Of a stretch of 64,000 nt of DNA, positions 19,859 to 31,379 are shown piece after piece. Position numbers and translations under genes: made by a program. The notes beneath the pieces were generated by a model. It had not been told where the DNA came from and did not search any database. It saw nothing but the letters and a program-made list of their open reading frames with translations. The DNA comes from Gracilariopsis chorda (Eukaryota; Rhodophyta; Florideophyceae; Gracilariales; Gracilariaceae), in contig NBIV01000191.1 in NCBI GenBank assembly GCA_003194525.1, positions 1-64,000 on the forward strand. The letters run 5' to 3'. The first letter of the stretch is position 1. Every line of letters starts with the position of its first letter.

Positions 19859-20902
19859 TGGCCCATGCAACACAGTTTCATGGCTAAACTTGCAGTTAAT
19901 CCCATTCAAAGTGCCTCGAGCAGCTAATTGCTATCCAACAGCCGCCCTTGCTGCAATGATGCAAGTCAGTAAATCTCCTGTTCGTCGATTTAATGGGAGA
20001 AGTCACCCAAATCCTAACTATTTCCACGTTAAGCCACCTGTTTCACCACTGGCACACATCACAAATGTGATTCATGAAAGCCATGATGAAGGCAGTTCAT
20101 CACGTAACTCAGCTCAAAGCTCCACACGTGCATCTTTGTCAGGAATAGAGAGTGATATTACTACTTCTTCATCAAGCTTGAGTTCTTTTATCATTACTCA
20201 TACAGGAGATTCAGAGATTCATCTCCTGATTTCAGAGATACATAAAGTAATGAATTTGGTATTGAGAAGCTTACGTTTGGAAACAAAACCCAAACAAAGA
20301 AATCAGTCTTTCCACAAGATGCTTTTTACGCATGTACCTCATCTGGTACTGGTATTTACCAGTTCTTTGAGATAGATATGAATTATCTTCCACTATTCAT
20401 CGAGCGTAGGAAACAATTTTCTGGTCATATGATTGCTGAGACTTCTCATGCGCAACGCAAGCATCCTCAAAAGAAATGCTTTGTTCATTTTAGTGTTCCA
20501 TCTTTTTCGTCAAATAATGCACACCTGGATACAGAACACGCTCTGCAGGAAATAGGAAGATACTCAGGTTGCAGCATTGTTATTGGGAAACCCGGTGCTC
20601 GCTCTTCTGTTCCTGGCCTATGGAACTTTCATGAACACCATGATCACGGGCACTTTCAGGCGCAAAACAGCGGCATTTGTATTTCTGTTCCCGTTTTGAC
20701 CTGGGCATACAAGATGCATCTATACTGTTCTAGCTGGGACACGAAAGCAGCAGACTTCGCAAGTCAACTAAAGAACGCGTTTTATCACTCTCTGCATACA
20801 CTGATAATAATTGTCAGTGCATCTAATGCCATTCAAACTGTTCTTGGCCTCGATCTTCGACTTATATCAAATTGTATGCACACATTTGGCTTCTCGGCTT
20901 GA
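19859..20902 (+). pseudogene. Unrecognised protein-like frame, broken by a frameshift
   Basis: Two plus-strand frames run in series. The first (within 19635-20375) becomes protein-like after a possible 3' splice site (TTTTATTGCTACAG at about 19846-19859). It contains a Ser-rich stretch near 20095-20190. The second, 20378-20902, includes WNFHEHHDHGHFQAQNSG and ends SNCMHTFGFSA. The second frame is open upstream to about 20270 (reading FYACTSSGTGIYQFFEID), so a single frame change near 20260-20280 probably joins them. Further protein-like sequence (VDGSKGIFMDIAEFHH) follows near 20960 in another frame. I do not recognise a family. It may be an old gene, an exon series, or part of a mobile element. 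Confidence 0.4.
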
Positions 20903-21338
20903 CTTTCTGGTCTTCATTGGTATCTTGTTCGTATTCGTAAATACTCTGGAATGAATCATTTGATTTTTGTCGATGGTTCAAAAGGAATCTTCATGGATAT
21001 TGCTGAATTTCATCATATCCAAGTATCTATGGCGTCTTTGAAACTTTGTGGTGGAGGTTAGCGATGCAATCCTCTCATTACGGAGGTACGAGAAATGTAG
21101 TTCACGTTTCAGCAACAGCAAATAATCACGTTCATACATGCAGATTGCCGAGGTATGATTATGCAGTATTCATTAGTCTTCAACAAACCAAATGCTTAAT
21201 GCTTAATTAAAGTCTTTTCTCAATGTTTCTGCTTCAATGGTCGTCAGCGATAGAGCTTCTACCTTGTAGCAAGTAATAGTTGTCCTGGTACCCTATCATG
21301 AATACCTCTTAGGTCATACGGAGGGTGATTTGCCCTGG
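20903..21338. other. No gene recognised
   Basis: Short protein-like traces continue from the upstream broken frame to about 21060. The remainder shows nothing I can assign before the C-terminal end of the minus-strand Gypsy remnant. Confidence 0.4.
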
Positions 21339-24300
21339 TCACAAGGGATGGCACGCGATATACTTGGATTTAAATACAGACCATTTCTTGGCAGGGCTGT
21401 GTGCCTTGCTTTTGCAAACAAGCACCTTATCACATATTCTGAATGTTATGATACGCTTAGGTTTAGTTTTCTGTTGAGATTGATCTTCAATCCTCTTGAA
21501 TGTTCTTGAAATCAGAGTATATAGTTCCACTTTTCAGTAAGTCTCTGTGGCAGTCAGAAGTAATAGAGTGGCGACATCATTGTTCGTTCGAGGAATACTT
21601 CTGTACATGAGTTCAGAAAGAGAAGTACCTAGTCAAAGCGAACTGCACCCATACCAGTATAGGACACTGGAACCGGCTCCATTTCAAGAACTCGGAGACT
21701 TTAAAACCGTTTTCTTCGTTGCATTTTTCAATGTCCCGATTATTCCTTCAGCTCTCTCATTGGAAATTGGTATATAGACAAGTACAGTTTTCCAAACAAT
21801 GCCGAGCTCATTCACGAAGTTCATTAGAGTTGTTGCCGTAAAGCAGGTGGCATTATCAGATACGATCAAATCGGGTGGTTCAAAAGAATAGTCAAAAGAA
21901 GCAGGCTGATGTGCGTAAGAACTGCAGCAGATGTATTCTTTGATTACGTGGTGAGTCCATCATGCGTTGTATCCAACAGTAGAGCAAGTGCAAAACACTG
22001 GTACGTCTTGGGTATATCTGTAAAGTTCTCGGATTTCCCATTCATGTCCATTAATCAAGGAAATTACCTTGGAAGCAATTTCCTTGATATTTGGAAATTA
22101 CTCGGATATCCGGCAAAATCTGCGATGTGCGTAAATTCTACGTAAGTTGTGCTTCAATATGCTTCTGGATACTTCTTATGATGTTATGTGCAAACAGTCG
22201 AAGGATGTACTTGCTGCGCATCATACGCACATCACGTCGTCTCTGTGTGTAGATTATCTTCTTCTGCAGGAAGTCTACAAAGACTTCAGCTTTAGAGTTT
22301 TGTACAGGCCAGGCATGATGCCATCCATTTTGATGCTCAACTGCAAGCAAAATGAACATATTCCCTAGTGTTCGGAGCTGGAATTTTCCTGCAAATTCAA
22401 TAGAATAGATGTGAAACAATCCTGTGATTGGATAAATCAGTGACGTTTTGTAGGTGGGTATAGTCACCGAAGGTTGACATCATTCCCAACTCCTTACATA
22501 TTCAAAGATATCACATTGATCTTCTGGCCACTCGTAATTATCCAAAACAAACTTTTTAGTGCATTGGGCATCACAGAGCCAAATATCATCATGAAATATC
22601 TTCGGTATAAATGTTGCAGAAGCAAAGAGAAGAATCGGTCAGAGATCTTTGGAGTTACTTACTATAGGTTATCGTTCGAAGCAGCAAACGTATTTGCGTC
22701 TTGGGGGATAGTTCCTCGAAGTTTGGAGAACTTTTCCAAGTTCTCATTTTTGTTGAGGCAACTCAGAGTATCCTCCAAATGACTCTCAAATCTCAATGGC
22801 TCAACTTCCATTTCTCTACAACGATACAGGCTACATCGTCAGGTGATTCTTCGATACCATGAATCACAATTCTTGACCAATAGTAGGCCGCTTATTTCTT
22901 TATCCCTGAGTGGTACTGAATCTTGAAATCGTACTCGGCTAGGAAATCCATCTACCCGGCAAGCCTTTTGTGTTGTCTCTCTTCTTTGATGCGTGCTGCA
23001 GAGCATGATGGTGAGTTATCAATATAGAGGGATGTGTTGCCAACAACTATACCTTGAACAGATTTATTGCGAATATGACTGCAAGTGCTTCACGTTCAAA
23101 TGCCAAATATTTTCGTTCAGCCAATGTCATAGCATGACTGACATAGCGTATGGTGTCCACCTTATTAATTTCTTTTCCTTGAGCAAGAACAAGACCAAGC
23201 AAAATAGAAGAGGGATCTGTCTCTACGAAACATGGAGACTCGAATTCCGCGAATGCGAAAACGGGAGGGGTAAACAATTTCAGCTTGCAGTTTTTCAAAT
23301 GCATTGTGTATCGAAGATCGAATTCCATTTCTTCTCTTCAGATGTAGCCTCATGGAGTACTGCTGACGTTTCTGCGAAACATGACAGAAAAAGACGATAA
23401 TACCCGGCTAGAACTACAACAATTCTTAACTCAGATGCATTGAATGGCTCAAATGCCTTCTAAATTACGGTTATCTTCTCTGCATCTACTTTAATTCGAC
23501 TACTATCAACGATGTGGCCAAAAAGTTGCACTCTAAACTGATCAAAGCAGCATTTCGTGAACTTAAGCTTCAATCCATAAGATGAAAATCATTCAAACAA
23601 TTGTAAGCGATGGTCAACATCTTCTTGGACTTTTTTCGAGAATATTGCAACATCATCGACATGTACCCTAGCAAACTCTCGCTCTTTCAACACGAAGTCC
23701 ATCATTTGCTGAAGAGTATCAGGGGCATTCATAACCCCAAATGGCATGACTTCAAATTGGTAGGTACCATGTCTGCAAACGAGAGTTGTTTTATCTTGGC
23801 AATGGTCGTCCATACCCACCTGCCAGTACCCACAGAATAGATCTAGAGTTGTGAATAAGGTTGATTCTCTCAGTTCATCAATTATGTCTTCAATCTTCGA
23901 TAAAAGCTCACGATAGGCTTTCATCACTGCGTTCAGGGCTTGGTATTCAACACATACGCAAGGTCTCCCATCAACTTCGGTGCAATGACAGCTGGAAAAG
24001 GCAAATCAGAATTGGACGAGGTAGTAATGCCAATGCGCAGAATATCATTAATATATTTTCGCACAACATCATTATACTACAGAGGCAGTGTTTGCACCCT
24101 ACTGTGTATTGGCGATGAACCAATAAGCTCTAACAAATGTTTCAATGAAACATTAGATGGGCGTGGATCTTCCAAAGACCAAGGAATAATTTTTTTGTTC
24201 TTCATCGTTGAACTCAACGCTTGCGTCACAATTTATGGTAAGTGCTTCAAATTTGTGGCTACGTGAGCAGAATTTTCATCATCTGCCTCGAAAACAGTTT

Positions 24301-25605
24301 CTGATTTTACTCCTTCATCGCCTTCAATATGCTCTTCGTCTTCAGGATCATCTTGTAGGAAATCCGGAAATTTTGCCCCTTCTTAAACTTCAAATATGTC
24401 TGGCCCATAAGGGATTTCATCTTTTATTGAAAGCTCAAGATTCCGCACACTCTCGCTATCAGAGGATGGTGAGAAAAGAATAATATCAGAAACACTTTTG
24501 AAATCATCACTGTCAGTACCAGAGTCGGTAAGGCTCGGAATCTTGTAATCATAATCCAAATCCATGAAAGAAGTCTCTTCCCCAATAGTGAGGGGCAAAT
24601 TTCGATTACCAAGTTCTAGAATCGTTTGGAGTTCTTCCAATGTTGATAACCTGATGATGACATCGAACGGAGGTTCTCCAACGACGAGAAGGTTCAGTTG
24701 TTTTCTCAAACTTCTCAAGTTCACTAGTATATTTCGTAATCTCCCTTTCAGAACAGATGAGGTCCCATCAGGTATGTTTGTCTTTCTATCGGCAGAGTTC
24801 GCACAAAAACCAAGACCATCTGCAAATGAAAGATACATGAGACTTGTTACTGCTCCCGAGTCCAGTAACGCTGTCCCATATACCTTCATTGGGACAACGT
24901 TTAGTGTTCTGGTGAGTGAATATACCTGTGTAGCATTCATTTACCGAGATGCAGCATTCTTTACGAACAACTGCTTGATTTTTTTCTTGGCTTCATCAGC
25001 GGCTCCATGCAAAATCTTACCAAACGTAAGCACACATGAGACATTGGCAAGTTAATTCATCACCTTATAATTCCCACATGGTATGGTATAGGTGACTTGC
25101 GTTTAGCTAAAGGTTTATTCATTCTAGCTGCTCCTTTAGCATAGATTCTCTCTCTTAGAGAGGGGAGTCACATAGGTTCTTCCTCTCCGGCTTTCATAAG
25201 AACGTGCTCTATAGAATTCAGCACAGTCGTTAGATCACCTTTTGAGGCCATATATTGCTTTGGCAGGGCTTGATTATCAGAATTACCATTTGTGGTATTC
25301 AGAATGTCTACTTCTGGACCTTTGGTGACCACCGTGGTTTGATTAAGTGCAGATGAAACTGCATTAGAATCGGCGGAAGAATCCAAAATCATCTCGGCTT
25401 TCGACTCGACATCAACCTCAGCAATTCGTACTGTCTTCGGCTCCATTTCTGGAATTCTTGGGAAGCATATTGTTTCAGAATGCCCAAGTTTTTCACATGT
25501 TTTGAAACGAGGATTTTGATGTGATTGTTGGGATATCTTGAGGCTCCATGACCCGGTTTCTTACAATACGAACAAGTACGAATCATACTGTTCTACGTTT
25601 ATCGT
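21339..25605 (-). pseudogene. Decayed Ty3/Gypsy gag-pol related to the tandem family
   Basis: The minus strand carries, in order, one zinc knuckle (CSYCKKPGHGASRY near 25575; the last Cys is Tyr), protease (ALLDSGAVTSLM near 24850), RT (FTTLDLFCGYWQV near 23830; HVDD instead of YIDD near 23650), RNase H (VETDPSSILLG near 23220), integrase (IEFAGKFQL near 22390; VSDNATCF near 21860; ERAEGIIGTLK), and the integrase tail (frame 21530-21339). Wording such as CSYCKKPGH, DSGAV and VSDNATCF is shared with the intact copies at 640 and 6320, so it is an old relative. Frames are broken throughout. The Gag domain upstream of the knuckle is missing because another element begins at about 25605. No LTR could be defined. 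Confidence 0.88.
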
Positions 25606-26284
25606 AGAGTGGGTTTTTGTACCAAAGTGGTACGCAAAATACCAGTTCGGTGTGCCACGTGGGTGATTGGACCAGGGCGGTATGTCCTAATATTTAACTT
25701 TAATTTTTAGAAATAGTTCTAACTGTTAACTACAGTACTGAGGTGCACCACTAGGGTGTACCTCCGACGTGGCACACGTAGCGTGCCATGTCCACGGGGT
25801 GTCGAGCTCAACCACCCTTAAGGTGAGCGTCAGCCTCCTCCCCCTTCAAGGTAAATGGTATGCACCTTTTGGATAATTGTGATACCAATTGGTTTTTACA
25901 GTCAACCTTTTTGGTTATCCAAGATCTTAACAGGTATTGCTAGTCCTCCAGTCACGATAACTAGCGACTACCACGCTGGTACGTAGAACTACCTGACTAT
26001 CTTGCACCTCTAGTGGTTGGTGCGGCCACAGACCCTACCAGTAGCCCTCTTTTCCCCTTCTTGGTCGAGCCCATCTTGGGCTCCTTACAGCCGAGGTCCA
26101 CACGAACTACCCATTTGGTGATTTACCGTGTTCGGTTGTACCACATTTTGGTCTCCCGACCTAGAATTGTGGATTACTATTTGGTTTTGAAGGAAGCATT
26201 TCGAGAAGGAACCGAAATTGGAATACCGCGTGGTTTTTGGAACCCACTAGGAAGCAATTTCTGTGACCCACCGGTTTATTGGAT
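25606..26284 (+). other. Upstream non-coding part of the chromodomain Gypsy, with hairpins
   Basis: No reliable gene is seen. Two inverted repeats stand out: GAGGTGCACC/GGTGTACCTC at 25740-25764 (9 of 10 pairs) and CGTGGCAC/GTGCCATG at 25768-25790 (7 of 8). This stretch should hold the 5' LTR end, primer site and leader of the element whose gag begins near 26285. I could not match it to the sequence after the polypurine tract at 33246, so the 5' LTR is either truncated or too diverged. Confidence 0.4.
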
Positions 26285-28590
26285 ATGCAGCGACGTACCA
26301 CATGGTCCATGGGCTCTTCGAGACACGGCACCGGTGAGGCGCCAGACAATGACCTATTGGTACCGTCAACGGATAACCCTGAGAGGTTGCTCAGGGGAAA
26401 CACCAACCTGGTCTATGCCGCCGAGGAGGAGCAGAGGGCACGAGTAACCGCTCCTCAGGCTATCGATGCCGGTTCGATTGGGACTCCGATGGGGCCGGAG
26501 CCCGACTCTGCGTCTGACAAATTGGTGAACCCTAAAGGTGACCGATCATCTGTGGTTATCCCCAAATTGGAGTTGGAGAGCAGTACCGAAACGGTGATTG
26601 AGCGTGCAGTCCACGAACTACACGACAGGTTATCGGCTTTAGTATTTTAATTGCTCGAGCAGGAAGCTCGGGAATACGTCCACCATATGGTGCAAGAGTC
26701 TTTGGAAGACCTCCGCAAGGGGTTAACCAGAGATACTCACACCAGACCGGTTGCTAACCGACTAAGTTTGGCAAAACTGCATGGGTATCTGGACGTCCTT
26801 GCTGTACATAACCCCAACCTCCCCAATGACCAAACTGGTGATTCAAATACAGACCGAGCCCGGTCTGGGGCAGAGCCTCGCGCGAACGAGGGCCCCGAGG
26901 TTGTTTACCTCCCGGGACCAATTGGTAGAGCCAGGCAGGGCGCTGGAGCTGGCGACCCTTGTGGTGATGATGGTGGTTCGTCGAGCTCGGAGGATGAGCG
27001 GGGACGAAGACCTAAAGGCAAGAGGAGACCATCTACGGGTAAGAAGAAAAGGGGACACTGGTCGGACCCCGATTCTTCAAGCTCGGACATCGATTTGGAC
27101 TCGAGTGAGGATGACCGAAAAGGTAATAAGACCAGAAGGAACAAACCCCGTCGGAGAAAGGGGAAGCCGCACTGTAAGGGGAGAACCACATGGTGCGATT
27201 CGTCAGAGTGGGGCGAAGACTCTGACAGTAACCTTGAGGTTATCGAGCCGATTAACGACCTGTTCACCAAACTGGCTGACTATCGGACCTATAGGTTGTG
27301 GAACAGGGATCTTCGGCACACCAACGTGGTTGCTCAGCGGATAACTAAGCATCACAAGAAGCTTAGTAACCAAATGGGTGAAACGCACTTTTCAGGCGAT
27401 GATACCATTGCGGTCATTGATTTCCTGCAAAGTTTCAAGATGCATGTGACCAGAATGGGGTTTTGGAAGGAGCTGCCACTTGGTTGTTCCAATTTTACCT
27501 CAAGGTTCAAGCTGCAGACTTGCTGCACAGCTGACTGCTGGGGAACACCATGGCAGTGGATAAGGACCAATCGGAGATGTTGACCAATTATCCCCAGGTT
27601 ATGAACTTCTTTTTGGAAACCTATGCGACCGATGGGGTAATACAGGAAGCCTATGGGGAAGTGTTGGCGCATAGGCAAAGGCCCGGCCCGACCGAATTCG
27701 AATTTGCTAGAACCCTTTGAGCAACAGCCTCCTGCTGTGGGAGTATCTTCACCACCGCTCGGTTAACGTCCATGTTTGCTGATAAAGTGGACAAGTCTAT
27801 TAGGTCTCAGGTACGCAACTACCTGGCTAACTACCGTAAGGTCGACTATAATGCCCTTGCAAGGTATTCCCAGCTAATTGGTGACACCGTACGGGAGGTG
27901 AAGAGAACTACCCCCACCCCACCCGTGCAGACCATAAAGGGGAAACCAAACCGTTCCGTACACTATTTCGAGGAAACAACCAGTTCGGAAGTGGGAACCA
28001 TCGCGGAAACCCCAGGCGGTCAAGTCATCAATTTGGTGAACGCTCCGCTTGGTAGTCTCGCGATGTCTCCCTCGACCCAATGGTCCAGCACCGTAATGGA
28101 GGGGAACTCATCCCCAGGAAGGTCCGGACCCACGGTGGTTTCAGACCTTACGGCCAATAACGTATTGACCGTACCATATAATCAACGTGGTGCGTACGTC
28201 TCAAGAGGGACTCCTTCGTTCCAAAGTGCAACCTCGCAGGTGTATACCAGAGTACCGAAGGCCAACCCAGTGGTTTTTCGTGACCTGAAGACTGGTAAGT
28301 ACCTTTGTTGGTTCTGTCTCTCCCCGCACCATTTGGCCACCACGTGCCCCAACGTAGCGCCCGAAGCTCGGGGCGCTCTGTTGAAGGTACGCCAGGCGAA
28401 CCATACGGAGATATTTGGACCAATGGGTAAACCACCGGTACCGAACACGGGGAGAAATGCTACCAATATGGTCCCTAGGCCCATTGTCATGGTGCATGCA
28501 CCGGCACCTCAGACGGTTCATTTGGGCACAGACGTCGAGGAAACCCCTGATGTCACCCATCAGGCGGAAAACGGCGAATGGTTGGAGTAG
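26285..28590 (+). pseudogene. Gag of the chromodomain-type Ty3/Gypsy element (broken)
   Basis: The frame from ATG 26285 runs to 27583 with one internal TAA (26648-26650). A frame change near 27470-27560 and a stop near 27719 follow. The last part (27772-28590) is open. Visible features: a highly charged central region with acidic/serine runs and basic runs (about 26990-27190), and a single zinc knuckle CWFCLSPHHLATTC (CX2CX4HX4C) near 28307-28348. The knuckle and position before protease and RT define it as Gag. It is unrelated at sequence level to the Gag of the tandem family, which has two knuckles. With its stops it cannot make a full protein. Confidence 0.75.
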
Positions 28591-28661
28591 AGGCCACCCC
28601 CAACCGTTTACACCTGGAAGGCCCTCCAGAACCAAGTGGTTTACGTATGGATGATTAACCA

Positions 28662-29186
28662 ATGGTGACTGGTGAAGAAGACATTTTAGAACAATCGGTT
28701 CCTATATGCTTTCTAAAGCACAGTAACCATAAGGTAAACATCACCCTCGAGATTACTGCAATCGACATGGTACCAACGGTAACCGTCTTGGACACTGGGG
28801 TGGGACCAAATCTGCTGAATGCCAATATTTTTTCAAGCGCAAGCTTGAAAAGGATACAGACTTGTGTCCTCAACCACCAATTGGTAGATGCGAACAACCG
28901 TCCGTTATCGGTTCGTGGAACCATCGAATTGATGGTAATTGTCAACACCTTGAAGGTCCGCGTTCAGTTTACCATTGTCAGCCAATTGGCCACAAAGTGC
29001 ATCCTTGGCACTACATTTATCGATCGGCACGTCCGGGCGATCTTCCCACGGTCTCGCACGGTCCTGGTCAATGAAGGACCGCGGATTGCCATTATTGGTG
29101 ACCACAAAGGACCCCAAGGGTGGATTGGTGAAGATGACCATTCACAACCTAAAGGTACGGTCTCCAATAAGGTACGGCTTAGTTGA
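28662..29186 (+). pseudogene. Gypsy aspartic protease region
   Basis: This frame of 174 aa contains VLDTGVGPNLLN (the DTG active site) and the downstream ILGTTFIDRH, which corresponds to the conserved ILG strand of retropepsins. It sits between the Gag knuckle and RT of the same element but is separated from both by stops. The tandem family uses DSG instead. The domain itself looks intact. Confidence 0.75.
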
Positions 29187-29900
29187 CGTGTAACAATACC
29201 CCCGATGACCCAAATAGTTGTTCCAGTTACCTGTCAGGACCCCGGCCTCATCTCGGTACAGAACCATTCCAAACTGGTGAAGAAACCCGTGACCTTAATG
29301 GCTAATGGTACTACCATTATGAGATAGACCCCGTGGGAGTGACCTACAGACTAGAAACACGCTGACGTCCATCTCCCAGCCAATTCTACCATAAAAAAGC
29401 GCATCCCCGTTCTGGGTAAAAGGGGGATGATAAATCCTATGGCCACGACTAGACAACAAGGTGGACGAAATCCTTGGTTACCCCAAGCCCCGTTCCTCGC
29501 ATGCTCACCCACCAAGAGCGAACACACAGCACGATATAGTATATGTGATAATATACCTAACCAACCATTCTCGGTATACGTCAGCAACTTTGGGGATAAA
29601 CCCGCCAAGTTACCGAAGAATACCGTAATTGGTCATGCTTACACAGCGTTGGAAAACATATTTGCCCTTGTGAGGTCAACCGAAGTCGGTCACCCTAAGG
29701 AGGGGGAAGGCCATACCAATATCGCAAAGCCTAACCACGCAGAACGTCATGGTCCACTGCACAGACCATTTGGAGAGTTACGACGAAGATGACCAAGAAG
29801 GAGGAGTAGAAGAGAAGGAAGCAGATGAAGACCATGGAGGGAAAGAAGACGAAGTCTAAGACCGTGAAGGTGGAAAGAAGAAGAAGAAGACAGAAGTAGA
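29187..29900 (+). other. Pol linker between protease and RT, mostly unreadable
   Basis: Protein-like traces occur (29427-29792). From about 29770 to 29920 there is a purine-rich run coding for Glu/Lys-rich sequence on the plus strand. No domain is recognised. Confidence 0.4.
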
Positions 29901-29934
29901 AGACCATGAGGGTGAAGAGAAACCTGTAGAATGG

Positions 29935-31356
29935 AAGGAAGAAGTCCATATTGGTATTGTAGATGAAACTCTTAGGGAGAAGGTTCTCGATATGCTAGAA
30001 CCGTATAGCACCATGTGGTCTGGGCACCTCGGAGTTATCAAGGCTTCCAAGCACCGGATCGATCTCATACCCGGTGCGAGGCCAATCCACTAGCAACCAT
30101 ACCGAGCTGGTCCCTGGGCCCGTGAGGTGGAGCTACAGGAGGTGGAGTGCATGCTCCGTGAGATGGTAATCGAACCCGCAAATGCAGAGTAGGCGAGCCC
30201 AGTGGTCCTTGTCCAAATAAGAGGTGATCCCTGTATGCAGATCTGTGTAGACTATCGAAAACCAAATGCCGTTACGGTGCATAATTCTTACCCAATACCA
30301 CGAATGGACGAGTGCATTGATACCCTAGGGGATGCGAAAATGCTTACCACATTGGATGCCAACAGTGGTTATTGGCAAATGGAAATACCCGAAGAGGACA
30401 GAGACAAGACCGCTTTTACTTTTCACGCTGATCTATTAAGGTTTCTCCGAATGGCATTTGGTCTGAAGAATGCGCCAGCCTCCTTTCAGCGAGCGCTGGA
30501 CATTATCCTATCTAAGGTTAGATGGACCACCACTTTGGTATACTTAGATGGCGTAATTATCTACTCCCGAACGGTAGAAGAACACTTTGACCATGTTGGT
30601 ACGGTACTGAGAGTCCTAATGGAGGCGGGCGTCTCCCTCAAACTGAGGAAATGCACCTTCTTTGACCAAAAGGTGGAGTGTTTAGGACACAGTATAAGCC
30701 CTGGAAGGTTGGAGGTCACCAAGCGGAATATCCATGCGGTACACGAGGCACGTATTCCTACCTCCAAGACAGATATCCGTTCCTTTATAGGTCTTTGCAA
30801 TATGTACCGTAGGTTCATCAAGGGGTTCGCAAAAATTGCGGCACCCCTGAACGGAAGACTCATGAAAGAACAACCGGCTCGTTTCAATTGCCTAGAGGTC
30901 GAAGAAGTGGAAGCCTTCCAACAGCTGAAAGCTGCCCTTCTCCATCCACCAATATTGGCACTACCCGAAATTGGTCTACTCTACACCGCCAATACCGATG
31001 CTTCGGACGCCCAAATTGGTTGCTGCCTCACGCAAAAGCAAGAGAACGGGGATAACTTACCAATTGCTTATTGGAGTAGATCCCTGTCACGGACAGAACA
31101 AAACTACACCTTGATCGAGAAGGAGTGCCTCGCGGTAGTGTGGAGCATGCTCATGCTTCGCCCGTACCTATATGGTGTTAAGTTTACCCTAAGGACAGAT
31201 CACGATGCCCTTAGGTGGACACTCGGACTGGCAGACGCCTCTGGACGGCTAGCCCGATGGAGACTCCGCCTACTGGAATTCGAATACGATGTCCAGTACC
31301 GTCCAGGTATAAAGCAAACGTGGCTGACGCTATGTCACGTCTCAAAACCAATGGGT
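29935..31356 (+). pseudogene. Reverse transcriptase-RNase H of the chromodomain Gypsy (inactive)
   Basis: The RT begins near 29940, and its core is open from 30202 to 31357. Motifs: ICVDYRKPNAVT, LTTLDANSGYWQM, FGLKNAPASFQRALD, then YLDGVIIYS where the second catalytic Asp of YxDD is Gly. RNase H shows NTDASDAQIGCCLTQ near 30990, YTLIEKECLAVVWS and LRTDHDALRW. Upstream, TAG codons interrupt the frame near 30091 and at 30190-30192 (before ASPVVLV, where the family normally has Trp). The frame shifts near 31310, where KANVADAMSRL continues in another frame. The YLDG change alone should abolish polymerase activity. Confidence 0.9.
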
Positions 31357-31379
31357 TAGAGACCGAAGAGGTTGAGGGC

